Positions 12,843 through 22,724 of a DNA stretch of 64,000 bases are shown here, piece after piece (the first letter of the stretch is position 1; the number at the start of each line of letters is the position of its first letter). The notes beneath the pieces are model-generated. The model made no database searches. It saw nothing but the letters and a program-made list of their open reading frames with translations, and was not told where the DNA came from. Source of the stretch: Zantedeschia hybrid cultivar (Eukaryota; Streptophyta; Magnoliopsida; Alismatales; Araceae); assembly GCA_030544215.1 (NCBI GenBank), contig JARZZO010000011.1:8232001-8296000 (forward strand), in the 5' to 3' direction. Both the position numbers and the translations under genes were made by a program.

Positions 12843-13984
12843 ATACATAATGTCAGGCCTTGTAGCAGTCAAGTAGCGAAGATTCCCCACCAGTTGCTTG
12901 AAGAACGTGGGATCTACTAACTTCCCGGCACCTTTCTTACACAACTTCAAACTAATCTATACAGGAGTAGTAACGGGCTTACTGTCAGCCATCTTGAACC
13001 TGTCAATAATTTCACCTGTATACTTTCTTTGAGAAATAAAAATTCCTCCCTCACTTTGAGATACTTCAATACCAAGGTAATAAGACATCAACCCCATGTC
13101 AGTCATTTCAAACTCATGAACCATGCTCTTTTTAAACTCATCCACCATATCATCATTATCTCCAGTAAATATCAAGTCATCAACATATAACGAGACAAAT
13201 AACACACTGCCATGACTATTGTGCTTAATATGTAGAGCATGTTCATATGGACACTTAATGAAACCATTTTTCAAAAAGTAAGAGTCAATACGAGTGTACC
13301 ATGCCCGTGGAGCTTGCTTTAAGCCATAGAGAGCCTTTTTCAATATGTAGACTCTATCTTCTTGACCTTTGTGTATAAAGCCAGGAGGTTGCTCTACATA
13401 CACTTCTTCTTCTAGAAATCCTTTTAAGAAAGCGGACTTCACATCCATCTGATGAATCTTCTATTACTTCTGAGCTGCTAATGCAATCAGGAGCCTCACA
13501 GACTCCAATCTGGCAACAGGGGCAAACACTTCATAGTAATCAATACCTGGCTTCTGTTTGTAGCCTTTCACCACAAGTCTTGTTTTGTAACGATCTACAG
13601 AACCATCTTGCTTATGTTTTGTCTTGTACACCCACTTGACGCCAATGGCCTTTTGGGTTTTTGGAAGTTTAGTTAACTCCCAAGTGTTATTTCTTTCAAT
13701 AGCATCAATCTCTTCATTCATGGCTTTTCTCCATTTTTCTTCTTTGACTGCATCTTCAAACCTGAGAGGATCACAATCTGAAAACATGACGTATTGGGTT
13801 AGCTCACCAATATCATCATCATCAATAATAAAATCATAAAATCTGGAGAGCCTTGCTGCACTCCGTGGAGGATTCTTTCTGACTGGAGGAGAGGAGTGAG
13901 ATGTAGATGGACTGGAGGAGGAAGGTGATGGAGAAAGAGTGGATGGTCTGGAGGTGGAAGGTGATGGAGAAGGAGAACTAGGAG
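12843..13984 (-). pseudogene. Copia element D: reverse transcriptase
   Basis: On the minus strand this segment carries a low-complexity Ser/Pro linker, then the RT domain: WRKAMNEEIDAIERNNTWEL, GVKWVYKTK, VKGYKQKPGIDYYEVFAPVA, QMDVKSAFLKG, ALYGLKQAPRAWY and the catalytic box LYVDDL. All three RT Asp positions are present (MDV and YVDD). The frame is broken by adjacent TAA and TAG codons at 13464-13466 and 13461-13463, and by a TAG at 12957-12959. It is bounded by solo LTR A2 on its 5' side and by A1 on its 3' side. Confidence 0.94.
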
Positions 13985-16510
13985 TGTAAGGACTGAGGTT
14001 TCGGGTTCGGTTTTCGGGCTGGATCCTCTGGGTCAGACCTTGTGGGGTCTGGAGAATTTCCTCTGAATGGCGTCGGAGGATCACGACGCCTTTCAAACGG
14101 CGTCTGGATAGGTGGACGCCATTTAGGCGAATTTCTGTTGTGCCAGGTGGGTGCCACGTGGGGGGGGTTTCGGGCCGCGAGAGTACGGCCCCTGTCTTGT
14201 CGTCTGAACGGCGTCCATGATGGACGACGCGATTCAGACTGCCACCCTGCGATGTCAGTGTACGGTGCCTGACATGTCAGCTGAACGGCGTCCATGGTGG
14301 TCGACGCGTTTCAGACAGCTGTCAGTACGGCACGTCCTGTCATCTGATAGGCGTCCGTCTTGCTCGACGCGTTTTAGGTAGTTTCTGATGACCCCCGCGA
14401 GCTCTCCTTTCTTTCCTTCATTTCTCACCTCTCACTCTCTCTCCCCTCCCTCTCCGCCTCCTCCGACCCCCTCTCTTCCCCTTTCCCTTCCTCTTTTTCC
14501 TCTTCCACCACTCCAACGCCTCCCTACCTCTCACCTCTGCCACCACTACTTCCTTCGCGGCGTTCCATTCTCCGGACGGCGGCCGACGTTCCGGCGGAGT
14601 GGCGACGTTCTCGGGGGTACCGGCGGCGGTCTGCGGCGCGGCGGTTGGGCGACACGGAGCCAGGAGGAGTTCAAGTATCCGGTAGGGGGACGAACCTTGT
14701 ATATGTTGCTCGTGCTTTCCTAGGCGTGGTTTGATGTGTTTTGGGCTAGATTGAGCATGTTTAGGGGGTATTCTTGTGGGCTTGGTCGCGTTTGCGAATG
14801 TGGTTTTGTAGCATGTTGTGGTGGATCTACTTCTCTTCCTCCCCCTTCCGTTTTGGGGCTTTTTCGGGGTATTTTGGGTTAAGGGAGAAACCCTCGGTTC
14901 GAGCCAGAGAACCAGGTTTCTGGCGCTAAACGGCGTCGTGCCTGGTCGACGCCTTTTAGAAGGACGTCGGGACAGTACGACGCGTTTTAGCGCAAAAACC
15001 TCCCCTGTTTGAGGTTTGTCATGCTAGGGTTCTGGCGCTAAATGACGTCATGGGTGGTCGACGCCTTTTAGAAGGACGTCGAGCCACCATGACGCCATTT
15101 AGGCAGGAAATTACCCCGACTGAGGGTCCGTCAGCTCGGGATTATGGGACTAAAAGACGTCATGGTCGGGCGACGCGATTCGAATGGCGTCGGGCGACCA
15201 TGACGCCTTTTAAGGCAGAAATCTCCTGGGTACTGTTTTCTCGAAATTCTGGATTTATCTGTTGAATGGCGTCGAAGGATGTCGACGCGTTTTTAAAAGG
15301 CGACCGCTGGTGTCGACGTCTTTTAGGCCAGATTTCCGTGGCCTCTGTTTTATGAACCAGTTTAGGGAGCTTGAATGGCGTCGGCCTTGGGCGACGCGAT
15401 TCAAGACAGAACAACACTAATTCATGCCAGTAAAATGTATTCATACTGCTAGATAGTTGGTTAGTGCATGCTTTAGTATACATGGATTCTTCGTGACCAG
15501 ATGGCACTGCATTGTGTGTAGTGCGATCGCGGGCTTTTCACGTGACCGGATCGTACCGTGTTGGGTTTTGGTGTTTTGAGTTACTGTGGACCTGGAGTGA
15601 CATTGTAGCACTTTATCACCCTGTGCTGGTGGGGGCGTGAGCACAGCGCCGGTGGGGGCGTGGGCGGGGTGACGCCTAGTGAGAGAGGGTCACCTGGTGA
15701 ACCCCGGGGTCAGCTAGTACCGGTGTCGGAGTGGTACATTCGGAGAGTCACTCGTGCTGAGGGAAGGAGTAACCACCTGAGCCTGTTTGGCCGGAGTAGC
15801 TAGCGTGCTATCCGAGGGGTTACTGTTTGGTCTCAGCGGGTCGGTGTTTCCTACTTGTGCTTGTGTGGACGGTGTTTTCCCACTTACGGCTGTGTGGTTG
15901 GTGTTTCCCACTTGTGGAGGAGTGGTTGACGTGTTTTGCCGACACGGGAGTTGTAGGCTCCCTGATAGTATGACTTTAGAATTATGCATGATACATTCCG
16001 AAGGCACTTGGTTCATATCGAGGTTTTAGGAGTAGTGTGTTACAGCTTTACTTGCCCTATTACCTGTATCTTTGTTATTGCACTTGTGGGTGTGTGTGTG
16101 TGGGAGGCCGGGGATCGGATGATCCCTACTGAGCCCAATTTTGGTGTGGCTCACTCCCTGCGTTTTCAGGTGTAGACCTTGTGGCGTGTGGCAGCGCGTG
16201 GCGTTCTCCTTGGTGTGCGGACCAGCAGCTATCTCAGTTCCCGGGGTATGCCCCGATGTTGTTGTACTTTATTTCTGCCTGTACTTAATTAAATTGTTGG
16301 ACATGTAATTATTGTTGGACTGTGTACGGACATTGTTACTTTACTTCCTGCGCACTGTACCCCTTGTAGTCCGTATGAATGTTATATTTAATCTTGTTTA
16401 ACGCTTACTCCTCCAGATGTGCGAATAAGATCCTGGTATGAACCTACAGTTAATGGGCCGACATCCATTTAGTGACCGGGTCTCCGGTCATAGGATGGCG
16501 GGTCGTTACA
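13985..16510. mobile_element. Solo LTR A2 (family A), opposite orientation to A1
   Basis: It starts TGTAAGGACTGAGG and ends GGGTCGTTACA, the reverse complement of the A1 ends. A perfect 5-bp TSD, AGGAG, flanks it (13980-13984 and 16511-16515). It is 2,526 bp with no internal protein domain. It holds single stem-loops at 14063-14377 and a regularly spaced array at 14926-15407. A pyrimidine-rich tract runs from about 14400 to 14570, followed by a very GC-rich segment to about 14680. Open frames in these segments reflect composition and are not conserved as proteins. Confidence 0.88.
14926..15407. repeat. 112-bp-period array of long stem-loops in A2
   Basis: Hairpins begin at 14926, 15038, 15150 and about 15261, a spacing of 112, 112 and 111 bp, with a final short one at 15372-15407. 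The first four are about 63-65 nt long. Each contains four GCGTC-type arms, so it can fold as two small hairpins or one long one. In the third, the CGTCATGGTCG and CGACCATGACG stretches near the base pair across the whole unit. Confidence 0.85.
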
Positions 16511-18199
16511 AGGAGGGCTTGGAATTTCTTCTCTCACATCCACCGTCTCTTCTTCAAGTTCAATATTTATATTATGCTTCTCTTTCTCTTCTTTTGTCCA
16601 GTCTCAAACTGCAGTCTCATCAAACTCTACATCTCTACTCAATATGACCTTCTGAGTAGCAGGATTGTACAACTTGTATGCCTTCATATGTCCACAGTAA
16701 CCCACAAAAATATACTTAAGACCTTTGTCATCTAACTTCTTCCAGTTCTATTTTGGCACATGTGTATAAGCCACAGATCCAAACACCCTAAGGTGCCGAA
16801 TCGATGGCTTCCTCTTGCTCCATGCTCCTTCAGGTGTCCTTTTGGATATACTTTTTGTAGGACATCTATTCAACACATAAACTGCACAAGCGGCTGCTTC
16901 AGCCCAAAATATTTTAGGAAGACCTTTTTCAATCAACATGGTCCTCACCATCTCCACAATGGTTATGTTCTTCCTCTCTGCTATACCGTTCTGCTGAGGA
17001 GTATAAGCAGTTGTGCTTTGGTACTCAATTCATTGCTTCCTGCAAAACTCATTAAATTGTGAAGAGAAATATTCTCCTCCACCATCAGATCTCAGAACTT
17101 TCACATAATAGCCACTTTGTTTCTCAACTAGAGACTTGAACTAGCAAAAGGTATCAAAAGTATCAGACTTTTCTTTCAAGAAATAAATCTATGTCTTTCT
17201 ACTGAAATCATCAATAAAAGTCATAAAATATCTGCACTTTCCAAAAGAGAGAGTACCCATCTCACATAAATCAGTGTGAATTAACTGTAAAGATTTCTTT
17301 GCTCTAACAGACTCTCCTTTAAGAAAAGGACTTCTATGTTGCTTTCCACGAATGCAACCTTCACAAATATGGTTTGGATGATTAATGCTAGGTAACCCTT
17401 TTACCATGTTTTGTCTAGCAAGATTTTTCAGTCCTTTAAAATTTAAGTGACCAAATCTCAAGTGTCAAAGCCAAGACTCATCATGAACAATTGTTTTAAA
17501 ACATGGTAAAACAGCATTTTCAATCTTTATCAGAAACATCCGATTTTTGGTCATGGGTATTTTAGCAATTAATCTCTTCTGCTTATCCCTCAATTCACAA
17601 TTCCCTTTCTCTAAAACCAAACTGTAGTCATTTTCTTGTAATTGACCAGCACTCAACAAATTACATTCTAGTTCGGACACGTAATAGACATCTGATAGGA
17701 TAAGATGATCATCATTACGTGTACGAACTAGAATATTTCTCTTTCCTTTGATTGGAATTTTGCTATTATCTCCAAATCTAACCATAGTGCTAACCGACTC
17801 ATCCAGATCTACAAACATATCTTTCTTTCCACACATGTGATTACTACATCCGAAGTCTATGTATCATAAATTATTGCTACTAGACTCAAATGAATCATAA
17901 ATTAAAAGTAAGGGAACATCATCATTATTCTCAACAAAATTTGTATTATTTTCTCCTTCTGCTGCCTTCTTTCTACACTCATACTGATAATGGCCATATT
18001 TATCACAATTATAGTATTGGATCTGAGATTTGTCATACTTCTGATAATTTGATCTACCTCTTCCTCTGCCTCTGCCTCTGCCTCTGTCTCTATTATTGTT
18101 CGGCTTCTCTTCTTTGTCATTTGATGTTGAATCCTCCTGACCACGGCCTCTACTACGTCCACGGCCTCGACCGCATCATGATCTTCCACCTCTACTTCT
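16511..18199 (-). pseudogene. Copia element D: zinc knuckle, protease and integrase
   Basis: In element order the segment encodes an Arg/Gly-rich tract, a zinc knuckle at 17975-18016, a protease start, the integrase zinc finger (HLRFGH with CEGC) and the catalytic core with Asp in IHTDLCEMG, Asp in LRSDGGGEYF and Glu in NGIAERKN. Two functional residues are lost: the first knuckle Cys is Tyr (YYNCDKYGHYQYEC), and the protease DSG is DFG (YIDFGCSNHM). In-frame stops occur at 17874-17876, 17465-17467, 17189-17191 and 16748-16750 among others. The first three replace expected Trp codons. The segment ends at A2. Confidence 0.92.
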
Positions 18200-18852
18200 T
18201 TACCGAGCTTTGTCATTCACCATCAGTTGAGTTTTGAGAGCTTGCTCAACTGACTGCACTGATCTCTGCTGTAACCTGTGCTCATGGACTTGTAAAGAAC
18301 CCATAAGGCCTTCTATAGTCAAATCATCAATTTCTTTTGACTCCTCAATTGCACAAACAACATGATCAAATTTAGCCGTCAGTGTTCTCAAAATCTTTTC
18401 TACAACTCTTGTGTCTGGAATATCCTCTCCGTTCAGACGAATCTGATTGGAGACGGAGATCACCCGACTAAAGTAGTCAGAGATCGACTCATTATCTTTC
18501 ATCTTTAAAGTTTCAAATTCTCCTCTAAGTGTTTGTAAGCGTACATTTTTGACTTTTTCTTCTCCTTTGCAGTGGTCGCTCTTGAGATCCTCTCGAAGAC
18601 GACTTCATCTACCGCCTGGTAAATAAAAAATAGTACCTTTTTGTCTTTCTTGCGACTTTCTCTCAGTGCATCTTTGCGCGCTTGCGGAAGAACATCAAAC
18701 TCCTGTTGATGTGCCACTTCGGTGTAGCCCGACTCCAGGACATCCCACAATTCTTGGGATGCAAACAAGCACCGTATCTGAGTACTCCAATACTCGAAGT
18801 TCTTCCCTGTAAACTTCGACAGTTATGGTTGGATCATGTTATTTGTCACCAT
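18200..18852 (-). pseudogene. Copia element D: gag
   Basis: It starts at the ATG at 18850-18852 (MVTNNMIQP) and carries FTGKNFEYWSTQIRCLF, then FETLKMKDNESISDYFSR and IEGLMGSLQVHEHRLQQR, which are typical of plant copia gag (UBN2-type). An in-frame TAA lies ten codons in, where Gln is expected. The second half is in another frame. The usual segment between TTAKE and KVKNVRLQTLRGEF is missing near 18545-18580, so a small deletion caused the frameshift. A TAA ends the frame just before the Arg/Gly tract. Confidence 0.9.
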
Positions 18853-18957
18853 GATCAACTACTAACAACGGTGAAATACAAACGTCACCAACTTTTTTGG
18901 CCTCTCGCAAGAGACCGAGCCGCAACAACAACGTTGGGATGGGCCGACAATCAAAGT

Positions 18958-18970
18958 GGCTATGATACCA
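18958..18970 (-). other. Primer-binding site (initiator tRNA-Met type) of element D
   Basis: The minus strand reads TGGTATCATAGCC, two bases inside the 5' LTR. It differs at one position from the usual plant TGGTATCAGAGCC primer site. Confidence 0.88.
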
Positions 18971-18972
18971 CT

Positions 18973-19392
18973 TGTTAGAAAGCGTACCTTGTGAAAGCCG
19001 CCGAAGACTTGCTGTAGCAATTAGGATCGTCCACATATGGGCAACAACAACAACTTCTATGCATGGGCTGCCATGCGTGAATAGAGAAGAAGATGAAGAC
19101 GTGAATAGAAGAAGGGGAGGTGGAGAATATAAAATTCTATTCCATTATATTCTGTTACATGCGTTGGACACTAGGCCATATATATAGACTCATGATTAAA
19201 ACTAGATAAACATAACCTCCATTATAAGATAAACTCTCCAATCAAGACTTTTGACCAAACCAAACTCTAATATGCTATCTAGATAATTACGGTAACGTAC
19301 AATGACCGTATATGGATTCTTAGATAAACATAAAATCTAATCATGACATCTTCTAAACCAATTTAGATAACCACGATTTAGATTATCTTTCA
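18973..19392 (-). repeat. 5' LTR of copia element D
   Basis: It is 420 bp with TG...CA ends and is the partner of the left LTR. Being next to the primer-binding site makes it the 5' LTR of a minus-strand element. Confidence 0.92.
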
Positions 19393-19772
19393 ACAATTGA
19401 TACAAAGGTATGGAAGGTTCTTAGCATCTTCTAAAAGTTTAATAGATCTCTGACTATAATATATGATCCTTAATCTTTAAATTAAAAACCAAGTACTATT
19501 GACATCGAGAGAACAAGATTGGTTATCATCTCATTTACTTTGTAATTTTATAATTTTTCACCAATGCAAAAGATGAAAATGCTGGAGCTTCCCGGCTTGA
19601 TCCGTCACTTTTTCCAATGTGAACCATCTATTCATTATTTTCGTTTTTCACAGTGAAAAAAAGATCTAGTATAATTGACTTTAATTTTTTAGAAGTATAT
19701 AAATTTCATTCACGAGTAATTCTTATAAAAAATCATCTTTTTAATCGTGCGTTTGCATGTGCACTTTAACTA

Positions 19773-19773
<1 letters not shown>

Positions 19774-19865
<92 letters not shown>
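19774..19865. repeat. (TA)n microsatellite
   Basis: An uninterrupted run of about 46 TA units. Length in an assembly may be unreliable for such a tract. Confidence 0.95.
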
Positions 19866-19870
<5 letters not shown>

Positions 19871-20026
19871 GAGCTGTCAAGACAATCCTAATTTGAGCCA
19901 TGGAAATGATCCATGCCAATCTTAGTTGAGTTATACTTGTTGTACCACATGCGATGCAGTAAGTTACTGCACCTTATAGGGTGCAAGTCGTTTTTTAAAA
20001 AAATAATATTTAATTTTTTCTTTTAA

Positions 20027-20393
20027 GGTTAGATCCATCATACTAAACATGTCTGTATAATTCAAATTTTGATTGGACAACTAAAAAAGTCTAAAAAATA
20101 AAAAATTGAACCTCTTTTTATTGGGCTCAACCTATGAAGGAAGTTTTTTCACTGTTCATTGAGGCTGATTTTTTTTTTAAAATAATCTGATCAGAGATCA
20201 AATGGTATGAACATGTTGAACACGATTGGACCAACCTTAAGAAAATTTAAAGAATATTTTTTTTAAAAAAATGATATTGCACTACATGCGGTGCAACAAA
20301 TGGTATGAACATGTTGAACATGATTGGACCGACCTTAAGAAAATTTAAAGAATATTTTTTTAAAAAAATGAGACTGCACTACATGCGGTGCAA
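20027..20393. repeat. Foldback repeat FB copy c with a 98-bp tandem duplication
   Basis: Inverted arms lie near 20027-20100 and 20165-20235. The right end is then tandemly repeated: 20199-20296 and 20297-20393 are near-identical 97-98-bp units. Each ends in an ACTACATGCGGTGCAA box. Confidence 0.6.
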
Positions 20394-20894
20394 CAAATAT
20401 TACTTATCTTAATTATTTACATTTGAAGTGTGATCCTTTAACGTAGTTAGCAGCCGAATGTATTACAAAGTCTAAAATGATGAAAGTATTTCCTATTGTA
20501 ATTAGACAAGAATGTGTAACTTTTAAACATCAGCTGCAATGACCATTAGTACAAATAGTGAGTTGACGACTAGTCACAACGATCCTTTCATTTCTTTCTT
20601 CTTTTCGAAGTCGACAATCCTTGCATTTTTTTTTTAGACAAATGGCTCAATATTAGCCAAGTATTTACAAAGCCTCCCAAATAAGAGACATTAAAATCTC
20701 ACATGTCGGTCTGAACAGGGATATATTCTGCATTAAATGTGATTTTTTGTCTAATTAGATGAAAAATTTAAGCCAACTCTATTACCATCTAAAGAAGTAG
20801 TTTTAGGTCATGCTTAAATGCATAGGGGACACTTGAGGAGAGTTGAACTCTTGACCTTTCCAAGAGTAATACTTGCTATACTGTATATGGGGTG

Positions 20895-21135
20895 TTACTT
20901 AAAAAATAGTTTTTTTAGGATCAATTTCATCACTTTTTACATGTTCGTACAATTTGATTTTTGATCGAATAAAAAAAATAAACTCTAATTTATTGGCTAC
21001 TATTAAGAACATTTTTTACAATTTATTAGAGCTCAATTTTGAATCTTTTGAATAATTTTTGAATTGGTCTATTGAAGATCAGATTGTATGAATATATTGA
21101 ATGTGAAGAGATCAATCTTAAAAATAATATTTTTT
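20895..21135. repeat. Foldback repeat, family FB, copy d
   Basis: Inverted arms with a TTCGTACAATTTGATTTTTG-type core (about 20930-20985) and its inverted partner (about 21050-21130), followed by a GAGCTGCACCCATACGG border box. Confidence 0.45.
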
Positions 21136-22179
21136 AATCTTTTGAGCTGCACCCATACGGTGAGTATTACTTCCTCTCCATATGAAAAGGCGATGAGGTA
21201 CCCGCTAAACTAGGCTGTTGCTGACCCATTTCCATTGTAGAAATATGGCTCCTACCTTTGTAAGAAGCATACAGAAGGTTGCTGTTGCAAACTTGCAATG
21301 CAAAGCTCTCTTCATGTTATCAGTGTTATTAATGTTGTGGAATTGCAACAATTACTACAATATTATCATTTCAAGAAATATATAAATAAAGAAACGCATC
21401 CACTACCCGCTCAAAGGTGCGGTTTAATTTGACGTATGACACTGAAATACCTCATTTATGTGCGGCAGATGTAAAATATTACATCTTTTTTTTTTAACAT
21501 GGTCAAGACGGCTAAAGACTAGGCTACACTATCCAAAGACCCGGGATCGAACCCCAGGCTTCTCCCCACCCCCAGTTCTCCTCCTAATTACACGTCCGAA
21601 AATGAGCGGAAGATCCACGAGGAAGGAGAACGCGCGAGTCGAGCTCGCGACCCCCACGCCTCAGCACAGCTAGGCGGGAGATGTCCACTACGCCAAAGAC
21701 GTGCGGACAAATATTACATCTTTATAACGTTTTTTTCCGATATTTTTTTACTCAAACTATATAGGATTCAGTCTCTTAAACCATTTTTTTTTTGGACAAT
21801 GTCTTAAAAACCAAAGGTTTATTCTTTGCCAGTGGATTTCATGAGGATGCAAGGCGGGTCGGCTTCCGTGCAAATATAAAGATAGGTTCGCGACCGCATC
21901 TGTTGTACTAGTGATTAAAATAAAAAAATTTATCTGTTGATAAATCTATAAGCTAACAATTGATCTAATAATTGGATGATCGATATATGATATATGAAAA
22001 ACACTTAATTTAGAATGTAATGTCTTGGCACATTGCAATTCACAGGGATTGCAATACACCAAGGCATCTGTCCAATTGGTCCGATGAGATGACTTCCCAA
22101 TTCTCCACGCAGACATTCGGACAGTAGAGCTGTTTTTTTTTTTTTTTTGGAATTGTTAAATTTTTTAAAATATCTGATA

Positions 22180-22352
22180 AAAAATTGGACACGGTAATGG
22201 GAAAGCTTGGGTCAGCCCGACCTCATTGCATATTTTTTTTAATTTTTTTGTACACATGCAACTTGATATACGTGCAAAAATATTTTTTAAAAATATATGT
22301 AATAAATTCGGGACTGACCCAAACTCTCTAAGTTGTATTGTCTAATTTTTTA
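22180..22352. repeat. Small inverted-repeat unit
   Basis: Left arm ATTGGACACGG...GGGTCAGCCC (22184-22220) and right arm GGGACTGACCC...TTGTCTAAT (about 22310-22350) are imperfect inverted copies around an AT-rich centre. It is probably a short non-autonomous element. Confidence 0.45.
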
Positions 22353-22724
22353 TGGAACATTCCAAAAGAATTAAAAATCTAAAAAAAAAAGAAAAAGAAA
22401 TGACCTCCAACTCCACCTGGTGGGACTGTGCGCTGCTGTAAACTTGCACGTGTTACCTTATGGATTATTAATCTTATTTTCAAAAGGTTATATGCTAACG
22501 GTCGTATAAACTGATAAGAGGTAAAATAATTGGATTATCAATTTTTTACCAATTTACCATTTTGCATCCCTACATGTACATGGCACTGCATGGCTTCGCC
22601 ACCCCTCCGTACGTCTCCATTTTGCAAGTCTGAGCAGCAAAATGGAGCCAAGGCCACCTCCCCACGAGCGAGCTTCCTCTCCTCCTCCTCCTCCGCCACC
22701 TTAGCTTTAACCCCACATATCACC

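Larger units (their letters stand above)
8423..19392 (-). mobile_element. Ty1/copia retrotransposon (element D), decayed and interrupted
   Basis: This LTR retrotransposon lies on the minus strand. Its two 420-bp LTRs (8423-8842 and 18973-19392) begin with TGAAAGATAATC and end with TTTCTAACA in element orientation. They differ at roughly 20 positions by eye, about 5%. A primer-binding site matching initiator tRNA-Met lies next to the right LTR and a purine tract next to the left one. The order gag, zinc knuckle, protease, integrase, reverse transcriptase, RNase H is that of Ty1/copia. Solo LTRs A1 (9462-12842) and A2 (13985-16510) interrupt the coding region. The coding frame has more than ten in-frame stops. 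The 5-bp flanks do not match (ATGGA left, ACAAT right), so no TSD is visible. I did not assign a copia lineage. Confidence 0.93.
19393..22724. other. Intergenic region upstream of the PPR gene
   Basis: No gene is visible. It holds a long TA microsatellite, two or three FB foldback repeats, a partial tRNA-like segment near 21500-21710 and an inverted-repeat unit near 22180-22352. The 195 bases before 22725 are open in the PPR frame but are probably 5' leader. Confidence 0.45.

Noticed and set aside
14926..15407. CRISPR-like array because of regular spacing
   Set aside because: The units are diverged and self-complementary, there are no identical direct repeats with unique spacers, and this is a plant genome. 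The array lies inside an LTR.
9462..16510. A single 7-kb element with TGTAACGACCCGCC inverted terminal repeats
   Set aside because: The inverted ends are the far ends of two separate solo LTRs (A1 and A2) in opposite orientations. Each has its own TSD (ATACA and AGGAG), and copia reverse transcriptase lies between them in the correct reading order.
21540..21710. A tRNA gene near the GGGTTCGATCCC-like sequence
   Set aside because: No acceptor stem or cloverleaf can be formed around it, and the A box is not convincing. It was left as a tRNA-derived fragment.
22530..22724. Start of the PPR protein at 22530 or 22590
   Set aside because: Possible, but the ATG at 22725 has a better start context and gives a typical transit-peptide-like beginning. 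The extra residues are not PPR sequence.
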